Below, one piece after another: positions 56,555-64,000 of a stretch of DNA of 64,000 nt (positions are counted from its first letter, which is position 1; the number at the start of each line of letters is the position of its first letter). The position numbers and the translations under genes were made by a program. This stretch comes from JAJDZL01 sp965221175. GTDB taxonomy: Bacteria; Pseudomonadota; Gammaproteobacteria; Arenicellales; JAJDZL01. The notes beneath the pieces were generated by a model. That model was not told where the DNA came from. It did no database searches and saw only the letters and a program-made list of their open reading frames with translations. Location: NCBI GenBank assembly GCA_965221175.1, contig OZ244867.1, positions 992,001 through 1,056,000 on the forward strand. The letters are read 5' to 3'.

Positions 56555-57010
56555 TTGATAGGAATCAGAAAAAAAGCCAAAATCCTGGAAATGGAAATTG
56601 ACGAGTTGCGCCGTTCCTGCAATAAAGTTTTTCAATCATCTCCCATTGAGTAGATTAAAGAAAGACTCTCCAAGATTCAGTAATTGTTGGAAAAGGACAC
56701 CGGGCAATCTGCTTTTGCACTACGGAAACTGCTCGGCCTAATCAACTTTGAACCAATCTATCCTGACATCGGTAAGCCGTACTACGTTGCGCAGACTTCG
56801 TTAAATGCCTTGGCAATTGTTGCACCATTGCTAAAATTCCGATTGATGTCAATCTGCTGAATACCGCACATCAACCGGTTTACCAAAAAATAGCCAATAC
56901 ATCTCTACATTTGAGAGAGTTCGGGATTAGCAACCACAAGATAGCCAAGCGCCTCAGCGTTGACGAACAATCCGTTGCACCAGCGAGTTGTCGTGTGGCT
57001 AGAAGGGTCG
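56555..57010 (+). mobile_element. relic of a serine recombinase C-terminus, copy 2
   Basis: One frame gives KAKILEMEIDELRR, two stops, then LLEKDTGQSAFALRKLLGL, INFEPIYPDIGKPYYVAQT and SLNALAIVAP, the usual C-terminal region of large serine recombinases. After TGA at about 56856 another frame continues with LHLREFGISNHKIAKRLSVDE, the small HTH tail often attached to such recombinases. Two in-frame stops and a frameshift make it dead. No catalytic N-terminal domain was found. Confidence 0.6.
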
Positions 57011-57136
57011 CGCCTCGGGGTTTACCTTGAGGAGGCGGGGAAAGAGCGCCGGTGAAACGGAAACAGTAAGACTTGACATATAGGCCAGTACTACGTAAGA
57101 AATTACATGGCATTTCGACCGTTCGTCAAATATATT

Positions 57137-57165
57137 TTGACAAATACTCTAAAACATGCTAAATT
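57137..57165 (+). promoter_or_regulatory. sigma70-type promoter for the AbiE-like operon
   Basis: TTGACA (57137-57142), a 17-bp spacer, and TAAATT (57160-57165) preceded by TGC (extended -10). Transcription would begin near 57171-57173, so the ATG at 57176 has almost no leader. This argues against the in-frame ATG at 57107 as the start. Confidence 0.6.
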
Positions 57166-57175
57166 TTGTGCAGCT

Positions 57176-58012
57176 ATGCCAACTAATCATCAAATGGATG
57201 GCCCCGTGAGGCTCAACCACTTTCTGGAACGGCACGCCGTGTTCACGGTGGACGAGTTGGATCGCTTTCTGTCCGACCGGGGGTCACGCAACACGAGCAC
57301 CCGCAATTCGCTACTGGCCTACCACCGCAAGCTGGGTCGTCTCGTGCGTGTGAGGCGCGGCCTATATGCAACCGTGCCCTGGGGTATGGACTCGGCATCC
57401 ATGACAGTCGATCCGTATCTGGTGGCAGCCAAGATGACCAAGGACGCGGTGCTGGCCTATCACACGGCCCTGGAATTCCACGGCAGGGCGTACTCGGCCC
57501 ATTGGCGGCTGTTCTACGTCTCGGCAAGCAAGTCGCTTCCGCTCACCTTCCAATCGCATGAGTTCCGGGGCTCACCCATACCACCGCCGCTCTTGGCGAA
57601 GGGCGAGGAAATGTTCGGGGTCACCCGCCACAATCGCTCAGGCGTGGAACTGCGGGTGACCAACCACGAACGAACTCTGGTCGATGCGCTGGACCGGCCC
57701 GACCTGACCGGAACTTGGGAAGAGATATGGCGCTCTTTGGAGTCGGTGGAATTTTTTAACCTAGATCAGGTCATCGAGTACACACGGCTGCTGGATAATG
57801 CGACCACCGTCGCGAAGGTGGGATTCTTCCTTGAGCAGCGCCGGGAGCCGTTGATGGTGGAGGAAGCAGATCTCGATGCGCTGCGTAAGCTTTGTCCGCA
57901 GCAGCCCCACTATCTGACGCGCGGCAGACCCAAAGGCTGCCACTGGGTCAAAGGCTGGAACCTCATGGTCCCGACTGAAATCCTAAATCGATCCTGGGGG
58001 GAGGTGCTATGA
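57176..58012 (+). CDS. AbiEi-type antitoxin / transcriptional regulator (type IV toxin-antitoxin)
   Basis: 278 aa from the ATG at 57176; the frame opens earlier (57107) but the promoter lies inside that extension. The N-terminal winged helix includes HFLERHAVFTVDELDRFLSD, LLAYHRKLGRLVRVRRGLYA and the wing. The C-terminal domain has DAVLAYHTALEFHGRAYS, EFRGSPIPPPL and NHERTLVDALDRPDLTG, typical of AbiEi. It would repress its own operon and neutralise the toxin. It overlaps the next gene by ATGA. The DNA is visibly GC-richer than most of the window, a sign of transfer. Confidence 0.88.
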   Translation: MPTNHQMDGPVRLNHFLERHAVFTVDELDRFLSDRGSRNTSTRNSLLAYHRKLGRLVRVRRGLYATVPWGMDSASMTVDPYLVAAKMTKDAVLAYHTALEFHGRAYSAHWRLFYVSASKSLPLTFQSHEFRGSPIPPPLLAKGEEMFGVTRHNRSGVELRVTNHERTLVDALDRPDLTGTWEEIWRSLESVEFFNLDQVIEYTRLLDNATTVAKVGFFLEQRREPLMVEEADLDALRKLCPQQPHYLTRGRPKGCHWVKGWNLMVPTEILNRSWGEVL

Positions 58013-58980
58013 GATTCTCCGCGGCGGAAATCCGGCCCATAGCGAGACCCGACGGGTTCGACGAGAGGGTGGTCGAGAAGGTCCTCCATCTAGTGCATCT
58101 CCTGAACACCCTGAACTCTCATCCATCGCTCAGAGGGAAGTGGGTCCTGAAAGGCGGCACCGCCTTGAACCTGTTTGTCCTCCCCCATCCGAGATTGTCC
58201 GTAGACATCGATCTCAACTACATCGGCGCACTGGAGCGCGAGAACATGCTGGCGGACCGTCCTAAGATCGAGCAGGCGGCCCAAGCGGTCTTTTCCCGTG
58301 AAGGGTTTGCCGTTCGGAGAGTGCCGAGCGAACACGCCGGCGGTAAGTGGCGGTTGAGCTATCCGAGCTTCACCGGGCAACCCGCGAACCTCGACGTGGA
58401 TTTCAACTTCATGTACAGACAGCCGCTCTGGGAGATTCACCACGCCGATTCTCACCCGCTCGGGGACTTCCAGGCCAAGCGTATTCCTATTCTCGACCTG
58501 CACGAACTCGCGGCCGGCAAACTCTCGGCGCTATTCTCGCGCCGGCAAGCGAGAGACCTGTTCGATTGCCATCGCATTCTCGATACGGACACACTCCAGC
58601 GCGAAAGGCTCCGCATCGCCTTCGTCGCCTACGGGGGCATGAACCGTAAGGATTGGCGGACCGTTTCAGTCGACGATGTAGACTTCGACAGTGCGGAATT
58701 GGCGAGGCAACTCGGCCCCACCATTCGCACCCGCCAACCGCGAGAGCAGGAGGCGTTGGCAGAGTACGGTGCGTGGCTAGCTGAAGAATGCAGGAGGGCG
58801 CTGTCCATCGTACTACCGTTCACCGACGCTGAGCGTGCTTTCCTTGATCTGCTACTGGAGCGAGGAGAAATCGACGCGTCGATCTTGACCTCCGATGTGT
58901 CACTTCAGCAACGCATCCAAGCTCAGCCGCTCCTCGAATGGAAGGCCCTTAACGTGCGACGTCACGAGGGACTACCCTGA
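58009..58980 (+). CDS. AbiEii/AbiGii nucleotidyltransferase toxin
   Basis: 323 aa. The nucleotidyltransferase core is KWVLKGGTALNLF (about 43-55) followed by RLSVDIDLNYIG with the two catalytic Asp, and LDVDFNFMYR gives the third acidic strand. VLDLHELAAGKLSALFSRRQARDLFD in sequence (ILDLHELAAGKL, SRRQARDLFD) is the conserved COG2253 region. Such toxins transfer nucleotides to RNA and give phage protection by growth arrest. It is translationally coupled to the antitoxin gene. The catalytic residues look intact, so this should be an active module. Confidence 0.9.
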   Translation: MRFSAAEIRPIARPDGFDERVVEKVLHLVHLLNTLNSHPSLRGKWVLKGGTALNLFVLPHPRLSVDIDLNYIGALERENMLADRPKIEQAAQAVFSREGFAVRRVPSEHAGGKWRLSYPSFTGQPANLDVDFNFMYRQPLWEIHHADSHPLGDFQAKRIPILDLHELAAGKLSALFSRRQARDLFDCHRILDTDTLQRERLRIAFVAYGGMNRKDWRTVSVDDVDFDSAELARQLGPTIRTRQPREQEALAEYGAWLAEECRRALSIVLPFTDAERAFLDLLLERGEIDASILTSDVSLQQRIQAQPLLEWKALNVRRHEGLP

Positions 58981-58992
58981 GGGAATTAGCGT

Positions 58993-59280
58993 ATGCCGAG
59001 AATTTCAAACACGTACGGGAGACGAATGGTGGCGCTCGATTTGACTCCCCACGAACAACGAGAACCCTACGAGATGCACGGCAACTTCTCACCGATAGAC
59101 CCACCGCATCCGGATCTAGCTGGCTGGGCGCTACAGGTGGCCATTTCGGCGGGTGGGGATGCCGTGGGAACTCGCCGGACGGAGTGGAGCGAGTTAACCG
59201 ACACCCACAACCGCCTCAGCTCTCGTTGCCAGTCCGTTGTCTGGTTTCTGACGCTACGGCCGGGCGCCGTGCAGTTCTAG
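58993..59280 (+). CDS. hypothetical 95-aa frame downstream of AbiEii
   Basis: ATG with GAGGG nine bases upstream, 12 bp after the toxin stop. The product (ALDLTPHEQREPYEMHGNF, DPPHPDLAGWALQVAISAGG) has no known motif and becomes low-complexity-like at the end. It could be a third operon member, a truncated gene or chance. Coding support is weak. Confidence 0.3.
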   Translation: MPRISNTYGRRMVALDLTPHEQREPYEMHGNFSPIDPPHPDLAGWALQVAISAGGDAVGTRRTEWSELTDTHNRLSSRCQSVVWFLTLRPGAVQF

Positions 59281-59342
59281 AATCCTGACGTCTAGGTGTT
59301 TATTGACACCAACGACGATAGCGTCGACCGCCACGCTCCGCT

Positions 59343-60239
59343 TTAACCGATCTTGGTCAAGAGTTGCTCGATTACGTCATTTACGTGACGTTGACGTAGT
59401 AATCGAGCCTCGCGCTGTTCGTACCCTTCGCCCTCTCCCAGCTCGAACTTAGCCACCGAAACTGGGCCGTCCTTGCGATAACCCTCGGTCTTGTCGTCAG
59501 AAGCGAAGCGATTGCGCAGGACCTCCAGCGATTTTCGGACCACCGTGCCGTGTCTGCAGTCGCATGCTTGGCGAAAGGTTGCGGCGATAACGTCTAGACT
59601 CTCAGGCACGTTCTCAATGCAATAGATCAAATCATGCGCGTCCTTTCGTTCGAAGCGTTGATCGAAAGCGAATGCCTTGAGGCAAGTAAAACTCACCAAG
59701 TCGGCGTGATTCACTTGTTCAGTGGCGATGCCGTTGCCATCAAGGAGTTCGGCCTGAACTACCGTCACTTGGTGCAAATCAAAAACAATGGAGGAGTGCG
59801 GGATGTGGAGCGCCGAGATTGTCCCGCTAGTGGGTAGGGGTTGAACCTTGCCGCCAGCGATATTAGGCGCATCGGCTAGCAGTTCGAGTGCTATTAATGC
59901 ACCTTGTTCCGTGCGTGTATGCCAGCGCCAAGAAAGTTTCTGACCCTTGTCGTTCTTGGCCCGTTTAAACCTCATCCTTCGGAGGTTGTCCTCTAGCGTA
60001 TGGTATGCCTCGGTGTCAGCCAAAATTTGTAGGTCGACCAAAATATCTACATTGAGCGTGCCGGCATGTGCGGGTGTGCCGGACGGGAGAACCGGCACCA
60101 GATATTTCGGCGTGAGTCCACCGACTAGGTAAACGGACTCTTTCCATGGACCTAGTCCTCGGAGCAGAGTCACCAATACGCGCTCGCAATCCACAGTATT
60201 TTGGTCAGTGTATCCATCGAGAGTCGCAGGTTTCGCCAT
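59343..60239 (-). CDS. nucleotidyltransferase-like protein paired with an AbiEi-like partner
   Basis: 298 aa from the ATG at 60239, which shares one base with the TGA of the gene upstream (TGATG). A TTG just before gives one more residue. WKESVYLVGGLTPKYLVP with HAGTLNVDILVD fits a GG...DxD nucleotidyltransferase core, with first Asp replaced in context by Asn-Val-Asp (NVDILVD), so activity is uncertain. LVSFTCLKAFAFDQRFERKDAHDL resembles the conserved Lys/Arg-Asp region of AbiEii-type toxins. The role as toxin of a second type IV-like module is inferred from pairing and fold. Confidence 0.6.
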   Translation of the reverse strand: MAKPATLDGYTDQNTVDCERVLVTLLRGLGPWKESVYLVGGLTPKYLVPVLPSGTPAHAGTLNVDILVDLQILADTEAYHTLEDNLRRMRFKRAKNDKGQKLSWRWHTRTEQGALIALELLADAPNIAGGKVQPLPTSGTISALHIPHSSIVFDLHQVTVVQAELLDGNGIATEQVNHADLVSFTCLKAFAFDQRFERKDAHDLIYCIENVPESLDVIAATFRQACDCRHGTVVRKSLEVLRNRFASDDKTEGYRKDGPVSVAKFELGEGEGYEQREARLLRQRHVNDVIEQLLTKIG

Positions 60240-61342
60240 CAAAAACCGATCCTTTCCCGACGTAGGTGCTCAGCCATTTCCTTGGACCGACCTTCGCTGC
60301 GCACCAGATCGAGATAGACTTGAATTGGGCTTGCCAGCCAGACTCCATTCACTCGCTCGCGAAACAACAGCTCGCCGGGCCCCTCGGTTTTGATAACTAC
60401 GAGGTTGCTCCCTTCGTTGACGACACGTGCACCCAGTTCGCCCATGGCTTGATCTGTAGCCAGGCTAGTCAGCAAACGACAACGCACCTGGGAGAATCTC
60501 GACAGAAACGGTGCATAATGCTGTCCTGCTGCTTCGTGGGTGATTGCATATTCGACGGCATGCGCTGCAAGGATTCGGGCGATTTTCTCGATCAACTCCT
60601 CCACCTGCATTGATGGAACATAGTAGCGGTACATCACTTGAGGTCGCATCACATCAAGCTGCTTAACCCACGCATCCAACAAGGCCGCAGGCTCCCGAAG
60701 ATAACGCTCCTTTCTCGGACCCTTACCACGCGACACCAACCAATCGAAACGTTCCAGTTCGGTCAGTACCTGCGAAGCGGTCGCTGGCGATACCTTAGCT
60801 TGTTCGGCGAGCATGGTGACTCCGAACCAGTCTTCACGTCGCATGAGCAAAGTGTGCAACACCTGCGCACGAAGTCCCGAATATAGGGATCGCATGATTT
60901 TTGACATGGGCTTGGGTGGCGGTTTATCGACATAGAGATAAACACCATAGGCACACAGGAACAGACTCCCACCACTGTCAAAATAGCTCACCCGCTCATC
61001 CCTCAGTAACTCTTTTCCCCCGGGGGAGATCGACTCAGCGATTAGAAGTGGAACTGCTTCGTGCGATTTCGGTTCACCGAACCATGGACGGTTGAATTCT
61101 TTGAGTTGCCACAGGGCTTGGTGGACATCCCGAGGATAAAGGACTTTTTTCACTTCGATCAGCAAGGTGATGGATTTACCTGCCACCCTAAGGTCGACCC
61201 AGACGTCAAATTTCCGGTCCAGTCCGGTGCTGCGCGCCAAGACCGGCTTAAATTCCGCCTCGGCGTACACTTCCGGTAAAGACCGAACGGATTCCAGAAA
61301 CATTTCAACTAACTCGCGCTCTGTAACTTTGGTGTCTAGCAT
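60239..61342 (-). CDS. AbiEi-family antitoxin-like regulator with N-terminal nuclease-like domain
   Basis: 367 aa from the ATG at 61342 (TTG at 61345 precedes). Residues ~1-110 contain KFDVWVDLRVAGKSITLLIEVKK, whose D...ExK spacing is that of the PD-(D/E)XK fold. Residues ~165-235 form a winged helix (MRREDWFGVTMLAEQAKVS, TASQVLTELERFDWLVSRG). The C-terminus (LAAHAVEYAITHEAAGQHYAP, NLVVIKTEGPGELLF, SPIQVYLDL) matches the AbiEi C-terminal region of the larger type IV antitoxins. It is coupled to the nucleotidyltransferase-like gene. It is GC-rich like the opposing module. Confidence 0.7.
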   Translation of the reverse strand: MLDTKVTERELVEMFLESVRSLPEVYAEAEFKPVLARSTGLDRKFDVWVDLRVAGKSITLLIEVKKVLYPRDVHQALWQLKEFNRPWFGEPKSHEAVPLLIAESISPGGKELLRDERVSYFDSGGSLFLCAYGVYLYVDKPPPKPMSKIMRSLYSGLRAQVLHTLLMRREDWFGVTMLAEQAKVSPATASQVLTELERFDWLVSRGKGPRKERYLREPAALLDAWVKQLDVMRPQVMYRYYVPSMQVEELIEKIARILAAHAVEYAITHEAAGQHYAPFLSRFSQVRCRLLTSLATDQAMGELGARVVNEGSNLVVIKTEGPGELLFRERVNGVWLASPIQVYLDLVRSEGRSKEMAEHLRRERIGF

Positions 61343-62315
61343 CAAATTTCGCTTTTTTACTGTGTAGTGAAAATCATAAGAAATACAATTATTTTGTAAT
61401 AATGGTATATTTACTGCTCAGTGAATTATAACATATATTCCGGAACGGCGTCTAAACCACGAAATCCAGCTTTCGTTAATTGCATCCTCTTCACCTTCTC
61501 AATCCTACTGATAAGCTCCGAGACAAGGAAAGTAAAATTCTTCCTGCAAAGTACCAACCGACAACCTCCTCACTGTCGATCATCGACTGATGTCTTTTCG
61601 ACCAGCCCTTGGCGTCGGTTTCGGCTTCCGCAATCTCGACTCTAGAGCCGCACTACGGGTCCGTGTTAGAGCAAGCAGTATTCGTATTACATGGCACCGC
61701 TGGCCTTACTCCATCATGTCAGATTACGCAGTAAATTCATTCGGTCTGAGAAGACGCAAAAGTCAACTACAAAGCCAGTGCTGATGGTCACCACGACCGA
61801 TTCATCCATCAGTGCTGCGAACCGGCACAGTCAGGAATGAACGTCGACAACTGACCTTATGCTTTACACCGATGAGCCGCGGGCTGAGGCGGTTTAACTC
61901 CTTTCTGAACGGCTCGCTAGTATTGGGAGGCTAATGATGAAATGATTCGCCTCCATCTCATACGGGTAGGTCAAAACTGAATTACAGGGAAGTTACACAC
62001 TTCATTAAGCCCTAAGAGAGACGGAACGAATCGTAGATGTTTTGTAATTGAAACTTAATGGATTGCGCCAAACACGCGATAAGAGTACATTAAACGCTTC
62101 GAATTAAATGGATAGAAGCAAATCTTGCTCAATTCAAATATTTGCTGGAACAGCACAATGCTCTATCTGCTCGAACTTTCCACGAAGTTCTTAGTTTTGT
62201 CGAATTCGAGACTTTCAATCCGAAAATCGGTAAATCGCAGTTCGATATTCACTCCTGCAATTACCGTAATACCGTCTAAGACAAATAATACTGACTATGA
62301 TTCGACAATTTTACG
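61343..62315. other. 973-bp gene-poor stretch
   Basis: No supported gene. Short frames exist on both strands but none shows a motif or coherent composition. The base composition is mixed, with AT-rich ends. The upstream promoter of the AbiEi-like gene should be near 61343-61420 (an AT-rich AATTATTTTGTAATAATGG stretch is there). It may be scar DNA of an integrated element; see the tRNA-like sequence at 62316. Confidence 0.4.
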
Positions 62316-62340
62316 TGGTGGGGTGGCGGGAATCGAACCC
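62316..62340 (-). other. tRNA/tmRNA 3'-end-like sequence, possible attachment site
   Basis: On the minus strand 25 bases read as a T-loop GGGTTCGATTCCC, then GCCACCCCA and CCA. This is the shape of a tRNA or tmRNA 3' end including CCA, but the acceptor strand seems one base short and no D-arm or anticodon arm is found upstream. Integrative elements often leave such partial tRNA ends as att sites. The rest of 62341-62522 shows nothing. Confidence 0.45.
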
Positions 62341-62522
62341 ATAGGACATCCTCTTGATCTATCAGAAATTTTCTGGTTGCAATAATAGCAAAGTATTACA
62401 TATCTGTATTACTAAAAACAGAAGACATGGCTGCGAGCATTTCTCTTCTAAACTGGCGTCTTTTCAAAAATTAAATGAATTACAAACGCCTTGACTAATT
62501 TATGGGGAATATCAGACCATGG

Positions 62523-64000
62523 TCACTGCTTGTTGGCAGTTGCTGCCGATAGGCAAAGCTCCAACACAGCTTTCATTGCGGGTGGCTGATACTCGTCCCG
62601 AGCCATTTCATTAAGGATCGCGTTACGCAAGGTCTCGTAGTTACCGCTGGGTGTAGCGCTTTGGGCGATTTTTTTCAACACATCTCGGCCTGGCAGGGTA
62701 TCAGGTGTAGTTTCCTGTTTCTGCAACTTGGCGGTTTCGCTCCTTAGCCTGCTTAGTTGTCGCTCTAGTTTATCTTCCACCATCACTTTCTCAAACTCTG
62801 AGTTGATTGCTTTCTTACAATTCTGTAGTTGCTCCCGTAGTTCCGATGCAGTTAATTTTTGATCAGCCCCTCCCGGATTGAGTTGCAGATGGCTGTTGAG
62901 ACTACTCTTCAGCTTGCGAACTAGAGTACGTCGACCTATCTCTGATGCTGCTTGGTTCTTACTGTCGCGCACTAGTTGCTGTACATATTGAAGAGATGTA
63001 GTGCCTGGGGAGTTCGCCATAATGGAATCTATCGCGAGACCAATGTACTTCGGTTCAAGCAGGTAGTTTTCGATGTGGTACGCAGGCCATTGATATTGCC
63101 CTTTACTCTCATTTCTGTTCCTGTCTCCATCGGAGTCTGTTATGCTGAGAACCGTCTTGGTTTGTCCGGACATTTTTACGGAGTCACGTAGAGAGGTTTG
63201 CCGCTGTTGGACTTGTGCTTTCCCTCCTGCCTCAAGAACGTTTACTCCTTTGAGCATTTCCGAAAACAATCGACGAAGAATAAGTATGTCGAACTGTTGC
63301 TGGCCTTCGACAATTAATACTGGTTGGTCCGGCCGATAGTTCGCTATATCCCCAATTAGTTCGATACATACGCGGTCAAACTCTGATCGTTGTGATATTC
63401 GAGTGATCTGACTACTGCCTGGAACCTCTCCACCTACAGCCATATGGAATAGTTCCATATCCGAATCATAAAACGCTGTACGAAGAAATACGTCGGAATG
63501 CGTAACAAGCCAGATCTGATTGTTTAGCGCCCTCCCAATGTGATTTTGATAGAGTCTCGGCAACCCCCGAATCATCGCTGGATTAAGATGAAGCTCTGGC
63601 TCATCGACAATGATGACACTATTGCGCGCTGCCCTTGCTCGAGTACGAAGATATCCGAAAACTACTTCTTTCTCTCCAGAAGAAAGTTCATTGAGATCGT
63701 GGCTTGTTCCGGCAGTGAAAACAGGAAATTGTAACTCTCCTGTAGGGGTAGGTGTTGGTCCCTCGAAACGCTTTCCCGGGATGAACTCATTGAATATGCT
63801 GCGAAGCGTAGATGTAAGTTCGGCCTCGACACCCTGTCGACCTCCCGCTTTCTCCGCAATAAGGTTCCTTATGCTTTCAGTTGCTAGTGCGGATTTTACA
63901 TTACTGTATTTCTTAGCGAGATTATACATTGCGGAATTTTTCCACTGGTCATCCTTTTGAGCGAAGCGAATGTTGACATTGCTAACTTGCTCGTAGGTGT
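62523..64000 (-). CDS. OLD-like AAA ATPase with TOPRIM-type C-terminal domain (N-terminus beyond window)
   Basis: At least 491 aa; the frame stays open to the window end (TYEQVSNVNIRFAQKDDQWK precedes the first Met at 63929), so the Walker A part lies outside. Visible are the ABC signature LSSGEKEVV, Walker B SVIIVDEPELHLNP and the switch His in WLVTHSD. Then VLIVEGQQQFD (TOPRIM Glu) and LSITDSDGDRN (DxD) indicate a nuclease-type TOPRIM/DUF4435-like domain. A coiled-coil stretch follows (EKVMVEDKLERQLSRLRSE). Such ATPases act in phage defence (OLD, Gabija-type) or DNA repair. Position beside AbiE modules favours defence (inference). Confidence 0.75.
   Translation of the reverse strand, partial: TYEQVSNVNIRFAQKDDQWKNSAMYNLAKKYSNVKSALATESIRNLIAEKAGGRQGVEAELTSTLRSIFNEFIPGKRFEGPTPTPTGELQFPVFTAGTSHDLNELSSGEKEVVFGYLRTRARAARNSVIIVDEPELHLNPAMIRGLPRLYQNHIGRALNNQIWLVTHSDVFLRTAFYDSDMELFHMAVGGEVPGSSQITRISQRSEFDRVCIELIGDIANYRPDQPVLIVEGQQQFDILILRRLFSEMLKGVNVLEAGGKAQVQQRQTSLRDSVKMSGQTKTVLSITDSDGDRNRNESKGQYQWPAYHIENYLLEPKYIGLAIDSIMANSPGTTSLQYVQQLVRDSKNQAASEIGRRTLVRKLKSSLNSHLQLNPGGADQKLTASELREQLQNCKKAINSEFEKVMVEDKLERQLSRLRSETAKLQKQETTPDTLPGRDVLKKIAQSATPSGNYETLRNAILNEMARDEYQPPAMKAVLELCLSAATANKQ

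Noticed and set aside
62316..62400. A functional tRNA or tmRNA gene on the minus strand
   Set aside because: Only the T-loop and CCA end can be drawn; no D-arm, anticodon arm or matching 5' acceptor, and the acceptor strand is one base short.

Overview
The window looks like a chromosome segment of a Gram-negative heterotroph, most likely a proteobacterium and plausibly marine or host-associated. This is inferred from gene content: a secreted beta-barrel protein, a lipoprotein metalloprotease, gentisate-type aromatic catabolism, carnitine/betaine-type genes, an S/N-oxide reductase and decayed leucine-rich-repeat and transposase genes. No rRNA, complete tRNA or CRISPR array was seen.

Region 1 (1-12.8 kb, mostly + strand) holds the end of a YhaN/SbcC-like ATPase gene, glycerate 2-kinase, and a corrinoid-dependent one-carbon operon. 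The operon order is MetF-like reductase, aquaglyceroporin, MetH-activation-like protein, methyl-THF:corrinoid methyltransferase, UroD-fold methyltransferase, corrinoid protein, ASKHA/ferredoxin corrinoid activator, CobW GTPase and GntR/FCD regulator. Together these can move a methyl group from a donor onto a corrinoid, then to THF, then to methylene-THF. Glycerate 2-kinase would fit serine-type assimilation of the carbon.

Region 2 (12.8-26.9 kb) holds a giant tandem UvrA (1868 aa, four ATPase modules), an EutB-like PLP dehydratase, a cytoplasmic molybdenum S/N-oxide reductase with a possible structured leader, acetyl-CoA synthetase, an aldo/keto reductase and an aminotransferase.

Region 3 (26.9-40.9 kb, all - strand, tightly packed) is the most interesting catabolic block. 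Read in the direction of transcription it holds a creatinase-like M24 protein, an MttB-like methyltransferase, a beta-keto acid cleavage enzyme, a ferredoxin-type oxygenase reductase, an SDR, a small PaaA-like diiron oxygenase, gentisate 1,2-dioxygenase, a probably split small gene, a DyP peroxidase, an aroyl-CoA ligase, a thioesterase, a zeta-GST isomerase, a tungsten-type aldehyde oxidoreductase and MoaD. I read the central part as a candidate route that activates an aromatic acid with CoA, oxygenates it with a diiron enzyme, releases gentisate and opens the ring. A second aroyl-CoA ligase and a salicylyl-CoA-5-hydroxylase-like flavoprotein lie at 49.0-51.8 kb, next to the relic of a matching thioesterase.

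Region 4 (41-53 kb) has a PhyH dioxygenase, an ornithine cyclodeaminase-like protein, a SulP transporter and an M48 protease, mixed with decayed DNA: a frameshifted gene, an LRR pseudogene, an IS1595-type relic, a duplicated ~68-bp repeat, another transposase relic and a serine-recombinase relic.

Region 5 (53-64 kb) is accessory. A fibronectin-III/autotransporter-like surface protein is flanked on both sides by relics of serine-recombinase C-termini. GC-richer type IV toxin-antitoxin (AbiE-like) modules follow in convergent arrangement, then a gene-poor stretch with a tRNA/tmRNA 3'-end-like sequence (possible attachment site) and an OLD-like AAA/TOPRIM ATPase that runs off the window. This has the look of a defence or integration island.
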